A stretch of DNA of 14,469 bases from contig JAGHBG010000163.1 of the NCBI GenBank assembly GCA_021161105.1, positions 1-14,469 on the forward strand, in the 5' to 3' direction. The notes beneath the pieces were generated by a model that saw only the letters and a list, made by a program, of their open reading frames with translations, was not told the origin of the DNA and ran no database searches. Made by a program: the position numbers and the translations under genes. This DNA comes from Thermotogaceae bacterium (lineage in GTDB: Bacteria > Thermotogota > Thermotogae > Thermotogales > Thermotogaceae). Within the stretch, counting starts at the first letter, position 1. Every line of letters begins with the position of its first letter. Below, piece after piece: positions 5,667-13,119 of the stretch.

Positions 5667-8234
5667 ATGGCAGATTTAACGCTCTTTGCGCTTTTGAATA
5701 CATCACTCCTCGGAGTTTACACGCATAAATTGGCCATGGATGTTACGGCACACAATGTATCTAATGCTAACACTAAGGGATATTCGCGCCAGCGTCCTGC
5801 AATTGAAGCTATGCCCCCTATACCATTGACTACCCTCGCTCAGCCTTCTATGCCTCTTCAGATTGGCACGGGTTCAAGGGTTAAAAGCATAGAGAGAGTT
5901 AGAGACCAATTTTTAGATATTCAGTTCAGACAGGTTAACAACAGGTACAACTTTTGGGATACTGTGCTTTCTAATCTACACTTTTTAGAGCAGCTTTTTT
6001 CTGAGCCTGGAGAAAATGGGATAAGGTCATTGTATGATATGTTCTGGTCTGGAATGGAAGATGTTATAACTGATCCTACCAATGTTGCAGCTAAACAGGA
6101 ACTTGTTTCAAGGGCAAACGTCCTTATAAACAATATGAAAGATCTTTATGGAAGAATAGGGCAGCTCAGAGATGACATAAATATCGAAATAAAGGAAAGA
6201 GTAGACTCGATAAACTTGTTGCTTGAGCAGATTGCCGCACTTAACAGTAAAATAAGAATAGGGACAGCTTTAGGTTCTCCGCCAAATGATCTTATGGATA
6301 AAAGGGATCTACTCTTAGATAAATTGTCAGAACTTGTTGATGTGCACTATCATGTGGCAAAGGATGGTCAGGTTTATCTCAGAATTGGCGACCAGGTTGT
6401 TGTGAATGGAGGGACATATAATAAATTAAGAGTATTGCAACGGCCTTATGGTAAGGGATATTACGAAATATTTATAGCAAATTCAAAACTCAATTTGTAT
6501 GATGGGAAATTAAAAGCTCTATTAGATTTGAGAGATAACACACTTGTAAAATACATGAAAAGGCTGGATGAGTTTGTTCTGTTTTTAACTGACAAAGTGA
6601 ACTTGATTCATAGAGAAGGCTTCACAGCAAACGGTGTTACAGATCTCAATTTCTTTGTTCCGATTACTGCGACAGGTGAAGATCCTGCCATATTCAGATT
6701 AATGGGTTCAAGGAAAATGGTTGGAGGTCCTATAGGGTATGTAACAGGTCTACATGGGATTGACGATACTACCATAGAATCAACTCCTTTCCTTTCTAAT
6801 GGAAAGCTTGTTTTTTTCTATGATAACGCTGGAACTTATGGCTTTGATGAAAAAGATATAACTTCTGGTAGCACCATAGGTGATTATGAGGGAACGATTC
6901 TTTCTGTAGCCTCAACATCAATCGAACTTAATGTAGGTAACAAAAGGCTTTATCTTCAAGGAAGCGATGATCTTACAAAGGGCCAGATAATAGATGTAAC
7001 GGGAACTGTTTTAAGAACCATGGGACTTTCTACAAAAACCAATGATTTTCTTGTTATATCAGAAGATGATGTGACAAATGCACAGGGAAAAACATACACA
7101 CTTACGTTCTCTTATACTGACGAAAATGGAAACTCATATACAGAAAATTTTAATGTTGATTTAACTGCATCTGCAGATCTTTCTACAATAAGAAATGCGA
7201 TAAATTCAAATTCTCAAGCTCTTCAAGCTCATATTTATTCTGATCCAAACACAGGCAAGAATTTTTTAATGATAGTTCCGACATATAATGTGAAATTTGA
7301 TATAAATGCTGTTGATATACAGGATCCTCAGGGACTTTTCACAGCAGTAAATGCACAGATAAAACCCTTCGTAGTTCTTGATTATAAACCAACAGTCGAA
7401 AATATAACTGGTTACTCAGACAAATTCACTATTTACTTTGGGTCCACTCCGATTGAAATTGACCCAAGAATTGACACCCTTGAAGATATAGCAAAGAAAA
7501 TCAATGAGTCAAATGTAGGAGTTCTGGCTGACGTAACACCACATGGCAGGCTGGTTTTAAGAGCTGGAAGGATGTATGACTTTGACTTAAGAAATGTTCA
7601 AGTTAAAGGTCCAAAACAATTCTTTGAAGAGATGGGTATAATAGAAAAGGATGCAACAGATGATTGGTTAACAGATTATGCTTTAATAGACGCTACAGAT
7701 AGTTATGATGATATAAGGAATCGTCTTGATAAGTCAGAGTTTCTAACTTTTGACAGGAACTATTCTGGGGAGCCTTTCCGCATAGTGAATCAATTTTCTT
7801 TATCTTCTACGATTGCTTACAGTCCCGAAAATATTGCTACTGATGAAGGTTATGTTGTGGAAAATCCCAGCTGGGATTCAGCAATTATAAAACCAACTGG
7901 CAGATCAAATACTGAGATTATGAAAAGGCTTTCTCAAATAAGGTTTGAAAGGCTGCTTGATGATGGAAAGGTGTTGATGGGTGAATTCTTTGGTGCAGTT
8001 GTGGCGGAAATGGGAGTTGAAGGAGAACTTGCGAACAAGATGAAAGTTAACAATGAGTTATTAAGAAAGGAGATTGACAATGCACGGGAACAAGTAAAAG
8101 GCGTATCTCTTGATGAAGAGATGGCCAACATGATAAAGTATCAACATGCTTTCAATGCATCTGCAAGAGTCATATCTGCCGTTGATGAAATGATCGGCAG
8201 AGTTATAGACAGATTGGGAGTGGTGGGAAGATAG
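5667..8234 (+). CDS. flgK: FlgK (HAP1), hook-filament junction protein, enlarged
   Basis: FlgK forms the first junction ring on the hook. The N-terminal D0/D1 region (residues 1 to about 325) carries ALLNTSLLGVYTHKLAMDV, AHNVSNANTKGYSRQ and LMDKRDLLLDKLSELVDV. The C-terminal D1/D0 region (about 735-855) ends with VSLDEEMANMIKYQHAFNAS and VISAVDEMIGRVIDRLG, hallmark FlgK sequence. Between them lies a central domain of about 400 residues, so the 855-residue protein is far longer than the roughly 550 of Salmonella FlgK. Inside it, residues at about 600-635 (DTLEDIAKKINESNVGVLAD, then GRLVLRA) resemble a flagellin hook IN motif; a weaker copy lies near 505-540. The ATG at 5667 has AGGGGG upstream and starts 3 nt after fliW. 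Its stop is only 3 nt from that of the convergent gene. Confidence 0.96.
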   Translation: MADLTLFALLNTSLLGVYTHKLAMDVTAHNVSNANTKGYSRQRPAIEAMPPIPLTTLAQPSMPLQIGTGSRVKSIERVRDQFLDIQFRQVNNRYNFWDTVLSNLHFLEQLFSEPGENGIRSLYDMFWSGMEDVITDPTNVAAKQELVSRANVLINNMKDLYGRIGQLRDDINIEIKERVDSINLLLEQIAALNSKIRIGTALGSPPNDLMDKRDLLLDKLSELVDVHYHVAKDGQVYLRIGDQVVVNGGTYNKLRVLQRPYGKGYYEIFIANSKLNLYDGKLKALLDLRDNTLVKYMKRLDEFVLFLTDKVNLIHREGFTANGVTDLNFFVPITATGEDPAIFRLMGSRKMVGGPIGYVTGLHGIDDTTIESTPFLSNGKLVFFYDNAGTYGFDEKDITSGSTIGDYEGTILSVASTSIELNVGNKRLYLQGSDDLTKGQIIDVTGTVLRTMGLSTKTNDFLVISEDDVTNAQGKTYTLTFSYTDENGNSYTENFNVDLTASADLSTIRNAINSNSQALQAHIYSDPNTGKNFLMIVPTYNVKFDINAVDIQDPQGLFTAVNAQIKPFVVLDYKPTVENITGYSDKFTIYFGSTPIEIDPRIDTLEDIAKKINESNVGVLADVTPHGRLVLRAGRMYDFDLRNVQVKGPKQFFEEMGIIEKDATDDWLTDYALIDATDSYDDIRNRLDKSEFLTFDRNYSGEPFRIVNQFSLSSTIAYSPENIATDEGYVVENPSWDSAIIKPTGRSNTEIMKRLSQIRFERLLDDGKVLMGEFFGAVVAEMGVEGELANKMKVNNELLRKEIDNAREQVKGVSLDEEMANMIKYQHAFNASARVISAVDEMIGRVIDRLGVVGR

Positions 8235-8237
8235 TAG

Positions 8238-9149
8238 TTATAGATAATTATATTTTTTACCTTGCCATGTATTCCTTTTTTCGAGTTCTTTTTCAATCAG
8301 GTTTACTACTTGGGTTTTTGATAAACCCCAATTTCCAAATATGGTTCCTTCATGGGGTGGGTCTGCAGCAAGACGGTGGATAACAATGGAAGGAGAGAGA
8401 TATTCAAGAAAAGTAATGACTCTATCGATGTAGTCTTCAAGGGTTCCCATTTTTACTTTTCCTTTTTCATACATTTTTGCAAGTGGCGTGTTTTTTACAA
8501 TATAAAGTGAATGTATTTTTACGCCATCGATTCCAAGAGCTGATATTATTTTTGCAGTTTCTACAACGTCCTCTATATCATCCCATGGCAGATTTACTAT
8601 AACATGGGTTACTACTGCAAAATTTCTTTTTTTAGCTCTTATTGTAGCATCTATGAACTCAGCTAATGTATGGCCGCGATTTAGGATTTTCAGTGTTTTG
8701 TAATTTGCGGTTTGAAGTCCAAGTTCTAAATGGACTTCAACTTTCTTTCTGAACTCTTCTAAAAGGTCTAATACTTCTTCAGGTAGAACATCTGGACGTG
8801 TTGATATATCAAGGCCTATTATTTCGTCGTCTGCGAGAGCCTGTGAATATTTTTCTCTCAGGATTTCAACGGGTGCGTAGGTATTGGAAAAGGCCTGAAA
8901 ATAAGCAAAGAATTTTACATTTTTAAATTTCCTTTTATAAATTTCCTTCCATTTAAAAACCTGCTCTTTTATAGACAAATTTCTGAATGCAGCAAAGCCG
9001 CTGCCTGTGGCATCGCAGAATATACACCCACCCTTTCCTTTTGTCCCATCTCTGTTAGGACAGGTGAAGCCAGCGAATATGGGGATTCTTTGAATTCTTA
9101 CTCCGTATCTTTCTTTGAAGTATCTACTCAGTTTTCTGTATCTTTCCAT
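8238..9149 (-). CDS. YhcC-type radical SAM protein (TIGR01212-like)
   Basis: This 303-residue radical SAM protein has the N-terminal cysteine motif of the YhcC family: FTCPNRDGTKGKGGCIFC at residues 28-45, with C30, C42 and C45 in a CX11CX2C spacing in place of the usual CX3CX2C. Further matches are FQAFSNTYAP, LDISTRPDVL, HLELGLQTAN and KIHSLYIVKNTPLA. Members of this family bind [4Fe-4S] and S-adenosylmethionine; their reaction is not established to my knowledge, though an RNA-modification role has been proposed for relatives. The start at 9149 has GAGGAG about 8 nt upstream. Its first 26 nt overlap the end of the upstream membrane-protein gene, so the two are probably co-expressed. The C-terminal Lys/Asn-rich tail ends 3 nt from the flgK stop. 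Confidence 0.9.
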   Translation of the reverse strand: MERYRKLSRYFKERYGVRIQRIPIFAGFTCPNRDGTKGKGGCIFCDATGSGFAAFRNLSIKEQVFKWKEIYKRKFKNVKFFAYFQAFSNTYAPVEILREKYSQALADDEIIGLDISTRPDVLPEEVLDLLEEFRKKVEVHLELGLQTANYKTLKILNRGHTLAEFIDATIRAKKRNFAVVTHVIVNLPWDDIEDVVETAKIISALGIDGVKIHSLYIVKNTPLAKMYEKGKVKMGTLEDYIDRVITFLEYLSPSIVIHRLAADPPHEGTIFGNWGLSKTQVVNLIEKELEKRNTWQGKKYNYL

Positions 9150-9576
9150 CTTTTTTCTCCTCTTTTTCCGTTATGTCTTTTATATAGAGCAAAGCAGCTG
9201 CTAAAGATAGCATGTACCCCCAGTTTCCGTATTTTTGTGCAAATATTGCGCCTATTGCCCAACCCGTGAAAAACCAGAAAGGCAGAGAGGATATGTATTT
9301 TTTCTTTTTGATGGAAAGAAGAGGTGTAAAAAGGATAGCCAGCGAGAGCTGAAAAAGTCCAGGTGTTCCAATGCCTTTTAAACTGCCAAGAACTAAAACA
9401 GCCGTGGCGAAGATAAGAGTTAAGAAATTAAGTGATGAGGCTTTTTTGCTGCCCTCTTTGAAAAAAAATGGGATTGTTCCTGCTGCCATGAATGTAGCTA
9501 TATATATCCAGCTCTTTATTTTAAATATGTAAAGAAAGGCTATGATTAGTATCAAAACAGCAGCTCTTAAAAGCAC
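9124..9576 (-). CDS. Small polytopic membrane protein, function unknown
   Basis: I do not recognise this 150-residue protein. It is very hydrophobic, with about five to six likely membrane segments (roughly residues 3-18, 22-39, 51-66, 73-88, 97-113 and 117-132) separated by short Lys-rich loops (for example SIKKKKY at 88-94). It ends in a charged Glu/Lys tail from about residue 133, which should lie in the cytoplasm. The start is a GTG at 9576 with AAGGAGG 7 nt upstream; the nearby ATG on this strand is out of frame and hits a stop after three codons. Its last 26 nt overlap the radical SAM gene. No catalytic motif is visible. A transporter accessory or integral membrane scaffold role would be a guess. 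Confidence 0.72.
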   Translation of the reverse strand: MLLRAAVLILIIAFLYIFKIKSWIYIATFMAAGTIPFFFKEGSKKASSLNFLTLIFATAVLVLGSLKGIGTPGLFQLSLAILFTPLLSIKKKKYISSLPFWFFTGWAIGAIFAQKYGNWGYMLSLAAALLYIKDITEKEEKKDGKIQKTE

Positions 9577-9638
9577 ATTATTTCCTCCTTTTAGTTTTTC
9601 GCTTTAGCTATTACAAACACATTTAGAACCAGATTTGA

Positions 9639-9654
9639 TGTAAAATTCTTTACA
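9639..9654. repeat. Inverted repeat TGTAAA-N4-TTTACA
   Basis: A perfect 6-bp inverted repeat with a 4-nt centre lies in the gap between the dipeptidase gene and the downstream membrane-protein gene, 63 bp upstream of the latter's start. It has the size of a transcription-factor operator and no T-tract beside it that would make it a terminator. Function is unproven. Confidence 0.4.
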
Positions 9655-9692
9655 CCTTCAAAAATTCTAATAATTCACAGGTAATATGTTTT

Positions 9693-10598
9693 TTAGCTTA
9701 ATGAATTTCTCAACACTCTAAGCCAGTTCTTGTATGCTATCTTTTCTGCAAGATCATTTCCAAAAGCTTCAACAAGAGCTTCTCCTATTTTATGGATATC
9801 ATCAGCACCATCGAAACCGTCAGGATACTTTGGCAGGCCATCGGCATCGCTTCCAAGTCCAACTGCATCTTCGCCCATAATTTTAACCATGTACTCAAGA
9901 TTTTTAACAATGTCTCTTATTGAGGCGTTATCAGAACAGGTAAGAAATTTTACAGAGTAATTAACTCCCATTATTCCTCCCCTTTTTGCAATTTCTTGCA
10001 TGAACTCATCAGGGAGGTTTCTTTCTATATCACAAAAATGGCGAGGATTTGAATGAGTGGCAACTATGGTTCCGTTAAATTTTTTGAATACATCTTTTAC
10101 GCCTTCATCGTTTAGGTGGCTGATGTCAAGGATCCAGCCAAGCTCTTCCATAATTTTTAAAGCTTCTTCTCCTACTGGGGTTATTCCTCTTCCAGTGGTG
10201 GGTTTTCCAAATAAACTACCATCAGCAAATGAATTTATTCTGCTCCATACCAAGGACGCCATCCTGACGCCAAGATCATGAAATACATAGAGAAGCTCGG
10301 GATAGCCGTCAATCGGGAGAAGACCTTCAAGAGCAAGCATTATCGAGAACTCCCCATTGTCTTCCGGAACGTCATCTTTTGAAAGAATTTTAGGATATTT
10401 TAACTTTCTAAAAAGCTGTGCTTGTCTTAATGCGGATTTTGTCGAAAGGCTATCGCTTGATGTGTATATAGCGTATATCTGCATTATATAGCCGTTTCTT
10501 TTAAGTTTTTCCGGTGAAGATGCAAGCTTTTCCCAGTCCTTTTCTGGAAGATCTATGGCTCTATTTAAAAAATCACTATGTCCATCAGCGTATCTCAT
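9693..10598 (-). CDS. Peptidase M19 (membrane dipeptidase-like) zinc dipeptidase
   Basis: This 301-residue M19 family metallopeptidase hydrolyses dipeptides; family members often accept a D-residue at the C-terminal position. The expected zinc and catalytic residues are visible: H7 and D9 in DGHSD, the bridging glutamate E91 in ALEGL, H161 in LDISHLND, H182 in ATHSNPRHF and D251 in GSDADG. CDIERNLPDE follows the second His, as in other M19 enzymes. There is no signal peptide, so despite the family name it should be cytosolic. The frame is open to 10754, but the ATG at 10598 has a strong GGAGGAGGGAG Shine-Dalgarno and starts the protein at the DGHSD motif, as usual for bacterial members. It has its own promoter candidate and seems monocistronic. 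Confidence 0.9.
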   Translation of the reverse strand: MRYADGHSDFLNRAIDLPEKDWEKLASSPEKLKRNGYIMQIYAIYTSSDSLSTKSALRQAQLFRKLKYPKILSKDDVPEDNGEFSIMLALEGLLPIDGYPELLYVFHDLGVRMASLVWSRINSFADGSLFGKPTTGRGITPVGEEALKIMEELGWILDISHLNDEGVKDVFKKFNGTIVATHSNPRHFCDIERNLPDEFMQEIAKRGGIMGVNYSVKFLTCSDNASIRDIVKNLEYMVKIMGEDAVGLGSDADGLPKYPDGFDGADDIHKIGEALVEAFGNDLAEKIAYKNWLRVLRNSLS

Positions 10599-10614
10599 AC
10601 TCCCTCCTCCTTTT

Positions 10615-10645
10615 TGTATAGTATAGCAAGTTTTGGTGACGTCAA
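10615..10645 (-). promoter_or_regulatory. Candidate promoter of the M19 dipeptidase gene
   Basis: On the minus strand an extended -10, TGCTATACT (10620-10628), lies about 22 bp upstream of the start codon. TTGACG is at 10640-10645; its spacing to TATACT is only 14 bp, or 19 bp to the overlapping TATACA, so the extended -10 is the stronger evidence. A palindrome TGACGTCA (10637-10644) overlaps the -35-like element and could be an operator. Confidence 0.5.
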
Positions 10646-10752
10646 TTAAACGAAACAAAAGCATAAATGTGCGCTTAGATAAAAAATCAAATATTGAAAG
10701 GTAACCACTAAATTTCACAAGATTTTTAAAGGCAAGATTTATAAGCGCTGTC

Positions 10753-10787
10753 AAAAATTTTAAAGCCTCGCAGTTGCGGGACCAACT
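10753..10787 (-). terminator. Weak candidate terminator after the SDH-family protease gene
   Basis: Just past the protease stop, the minus strand reads AGTTG-GTCCCG-CAACT (arms 10783-10787 and 10772-10776), followed after a short GC-containing stretch by CTTTAAAATTTTT. The stem is only 5 bp and the T-rich run is not directly adjacent, so this is a weak call. Confidence 0.3.
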
Positions 10788-10788
10788 T

Positions 10789-11628
10789 TTATTCTTTTAA
10801 ATCGGTTTTCTTGTATGATATAGGAATGTACTGAACAGATGGCCTCCTTTGCTCCGTTTGTTTGTAGAGTTCCATGAGAGCGTATATCTCCTCAGGCATG
10901 TTTGTGGAAACATTAAGTCCAATTTCCTTAGCCATTTCGACAGTTATTGGATAATCATGAGTCCAGTATCCTTTTGTCAGTTTATCAGATATTTCTTCTG
11001 CCTTTTCTTCGCCATATTTATCGAGCAATAAATTTTTAACGAAGTCCTTGACTTGTCTAATGGCTTTTTCGGCCACATCTGCCATTATCAATGTTTGATC
11101 GTCGACTTCGTTTATGTCTTTCTTTTCTACAGCTTTTAAGATAGAAGCGGCAGGGAGTTGGCCGAGCTGCGGATCAAGAGGACCTAAAACAGCGTTTTCA
11201 TCCATTACTATTTCATCAGCTGACAGAGCTATCAGCGTACCACCAGACATAGCATAGTGTGGCACAAAGACGGTAACCTTGCCTTTGTGTTTTTTTAATG
11301 CTCTTGCTATCTGTTCTGCAGCAAGGACAAGTCCACCAGGAGTGTGGATGATGAAATCTATAGGCATATCGTCTGGAGTCATTTTTATAGCTCTAAGCAC
11401 CTCTTCAGAATCTTCTATATCTATGAATTTTCTCATTGCAAAACCAAAAAGATTCATCGACTCTTGCCTGTGGATAAGCGTTATTACTCTGCTTCCTCTT
11501 TTTTTCTCTATGCTCCTGATAACAGCTTCTCTGGAATTTCTAAGTGCGTTTGTTTTCAGAGCAGGATAGAACATACTCAATATGAGAATCATCCAGAAAA
11601 GCTGAAATATAAAAGTCATAGCATCCAT
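10789..11628 (-). CDS. Membrane-anchored ClpP/SppA-like serine protease (SDH proteinase family)
   Basis: This 279-residue protein has one N-terminal membrane segment (about residues 4-23) and a ClpP/crotonase-fold protease domain. IIHTPGGLVLAAEQIA (93-108) matches the oxyanion-loop motif, and HYAMSGGTLIAL (124-135) places the probable nucleophile at S128. ADEIVMDENAVLGPLDPQLG (137-156) is a strong mark of the SDH_sah / membrane ClpP-class family. By analogy with Ser-Lys proteases of this fold, a lysine about 40 residues later (K165, K169 or K170) could be the base; this is inference. Its likely role is intramembrane or membrane-proximal protein turnover; substrates are unknown. The ATG at 11628 has AGGAGGTGG upstream. 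It stands alone between rodA and the dipeptidase gene. Confidence 0.88.
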   Translation of the reverse strand: MDAMTFIFQLFWMILILSMFYPALKTNALRNSREAVIRSIEKKRGSRVITLIHRQESMNLFGFAMRKFIDIEDSEEVLRAIKMTPDDMPIDFIIHTPGGLVLAAEQIARALKKHKGKVTVFVPHYAMSGGTLIALSADEIVMDENAVLGPLDPQLGQLPAASILKAVEKKDINEVDDQTLIMADVAEKAIRQVKDFVKNLLLDKYGEEKAEEISDKLTKGYWTHDYPITVEMAKEIGLNVSTNMPEEIYALMELYKQTEQRRPSVQYIPISYKKTDLKE

Positions 11629-11670
11629 TTATACCACCTCCTGAAATATTTATTTTTTTAGCTTTTGGGT

Positions 11671-11696
11671 ATTATATTATAACCTGAGAGTTTCAA
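11671..11696 (-). promoter_or_regulatory. Candidate promoter region of the SDH-family protease gene
   Basis: The minus strand has two overlapping TATAAT hexamers (11676-11681 and 11671-11676), about 45-50 bp upstream of the ATG. TTGAAA (11691-11696) lies 14 bp before the second one and 9 bp before the first, so spacing is not ideal. The -10 elements are perfect; the -35 assignment is uncertain. Confidence 0.42.
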
Positions 11697-11740
11697 ATGT
11701 AGGTCATTACATCTTTATGAGTTCTTATGGAAGATAGAAT

Positions 11741-12826
11741 TTATAATACTTTTCTACCAATCTTTGTTATTGAATATGCTTTCATGACCAGCCCCAGCAT
11801 TATTCCAAAAATAACGGTGGAACTGCCCCCATAGCTAATAAATGGAAGTGGTATTCCAGTTACCGGCATGGCACCAATGCACATAAGCATGTTTTCAAAA
11901 ACATGAAAGAAGAGCGTTGAAGAGACTCCGATTATTATGAGTTTCCAGTACTCGTCCTCGACTTTTTCATACATTTTGTACATTCTAACCATTATAGCAG
12001 TGTATAGGGATATCAAAAAAGCTATTCCTAAAAAACCAAGTTCTTCGCCAATTACAGCGACTACAAAGTCAGAATAGTCAACCGGGACGAACCCAAAAAG
12101 GTTTGCAGGTCCTTTCATATAACCTCGTCCCAGTAGACCACCAGATGCTATAGCACTTTTTGACCTTATTACGTTATACGCAGCATCTCTTTGATGAGCT
12201 TGTGGATTAAAGAAAGCTTTAATTCTGTCTTTTTGGTAGTCTTTTAAACCGAACATGTAAAATATGGGAAGAGCTATTAAGAATATTAAGATAATTGCTA
12301 ATATATACCTGAATTTAACTTTTGATGCTATAGCTATAGATAACCATATAAAGCATACAAGGACACTTGTTCCAAGATCAGGTTCCAGGAATATTAGACT
12401 TACAGGAAGAGCTGTTATGAGCAACGAAAGTATGAAGTTCTTTAATGAAGGTTTTTCAAAGAAAAGAGGGAGAAGAATTATTAATGATAATTTTGATAAT
12501 TCTGATGGTTGAAAGTTAAAGTATCTAAATGTAATCCATCTTCTGGATCCACCAACTGTGGGTGCTTTTATCAGAACATAAATTAACAGAATTATTGATA
12601 TGATATATAAAACAATGGCGAAATCTCTTATCAGGTTCTTCTTCAGAAATATGACTGATATTAAAAAAAACAAAGCAAGCGCGTCCCATAGCACTTGCTT
12701 AATCGGGTAGTTCTCATAACCCTCAGTTCTTGTTACAGCACTCTTAAGGACAAATATGCCGAAAATTATTAAAATCAATACAAGTATCGGCAGTATTACT
12801 TCGTATCTTTTGTTTTCTTTTATCAT
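11741..12826 (-). CDS. rodA: RodA/FtsW-family (SEDS) peptidoglycan polymerase, RodA-like
   Basis: SEDS proteins are membrane glycosyltransferases that polymerise lipid II into glycan strands; RodA works in elongation, FtsW in division. The 361-residue product has about ten hydrophobic helices and the family motifs W97 and QPSELSK (E109, K112), FLEPDLGTS (146-154), YNVIRSKSAIASGGLLGRGY (217-236), D253 in DYSDFVVAVIGEELGFLG, and GIPLPFISYGGSS (324-336). D253 aligns with the catalytic Asp. The usual LPExHTDFIF loop is VPVDYSDFVV here, a notable divergence. Its ATG overlaps the fliE stop (ATGA), so it is translationally coupled to the flagellar rod operon. RodA is favoured over FtsW by length and lack of long cytosolic termini, but a flagellum-dedicated paralogue is possible. 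Confidence 0.88.
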   Translation of the reverse strand: MIKENKRYEVILPILVLILIIFGIFVLKSAVTRTEGYENYPIKQVLWDALALFFLISVIFLKKNLIRDFAIVLYIISIILLIYVLIKAPTVGGSRRWITFRYFNFQPSELSKLSLIILLPLFFEKPSLKNFILSLLITALPVSLIFLEPDLGTSVLVCFIWLSIAIASKVKFRYILAIILIFLIALPIFYMFGLKDYQKDRIKAFFNPQAHQRDAAYNVIRSKSAIASGGLLGRGYMKGPANLFGFVPVDYSDFVVAVIGEELGFLGIAFLISLYTAIMVRMYKMYEKVEDEYWKLIIIGVSSTLFFHVFENMLMCIGAMPVTGIPLPFISYGGSSTVIFGIMLGLVMKAYSITKIGRKVL

Positions 12827-13119
12827 ATTTGCATTCGCATAATCTCTCTATATGCTTCAACTATTCTGTTCCTAACTTCAACAGTAAGTTTTAAAGCAAC
12901 GGAGGCTTTTTCAGCCTCTATTATAACTTCATGTATATTGCTTATCTTCCCGGCTGCAAAATCGTCAGACATCTTTTCTGCATTTTTTTGCAGATTATTT
13001 ACTTTATCAAGAGCCTCTTTTAGGACTTTTGAAAAATCCTGACTTTCTTTGTTTTTGCTGCTTTTTGACAATCCACTGGGTGGCGTTATTCCTCCAACAC
13101 CTCTTATTTTATCTATCAT
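12823..13119 (-). CDS. fliE: FliE, flagellar MS-ring/rod adapter protein
   Basis: FliE joins the MS ring to the proximal rod and is among the first proteins passed through the flagellar export gate. At 98 residues it has the usual size. The C-terminal half carries the family pattern: KISNIHEVIIEAEKASVALK at about residues 58-77 and RIVEAYREIMRMQ at about 85-97, ending in MRMQI. DFSKVLKEALDKVN (28-41) also fits. The ATG overlaps the flgC stop by one base (TAATG) and its TGA overlaps the rodA ATG, so it is coupled on both sides. The first ten residues, MIDKIRGVGG, nearly duplicate those of FlgM in this window. Confidence 0.95.
   Translation of the reverse strand: MIDKIRGVGGITPPSGLSKSSKNKESQDFSKVLKEALDKVNNLQKNAEKMSDDFAAGKISNIHEVIIEAEKASVALKLTVEVRNRIVEAYREIMRMQI

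Noticed and set aside
10599..10754. Hydrophobic N-terminal extension of the M19 dipeptidase that could pass for a signal anchor
   Set aside because: A promoter-like element and a very strong Shine-Dalgarno lie inside it, directly ahead of the ATG at 10598, where the conserved DGHSD motif begins.
11279..11661. Two plus-strand frames of 96 and 105 codons opposite the SDH-family protease
   Set aside because: Both are shadows of a well-supported minus-strand gene and lack ribosome binding sites.
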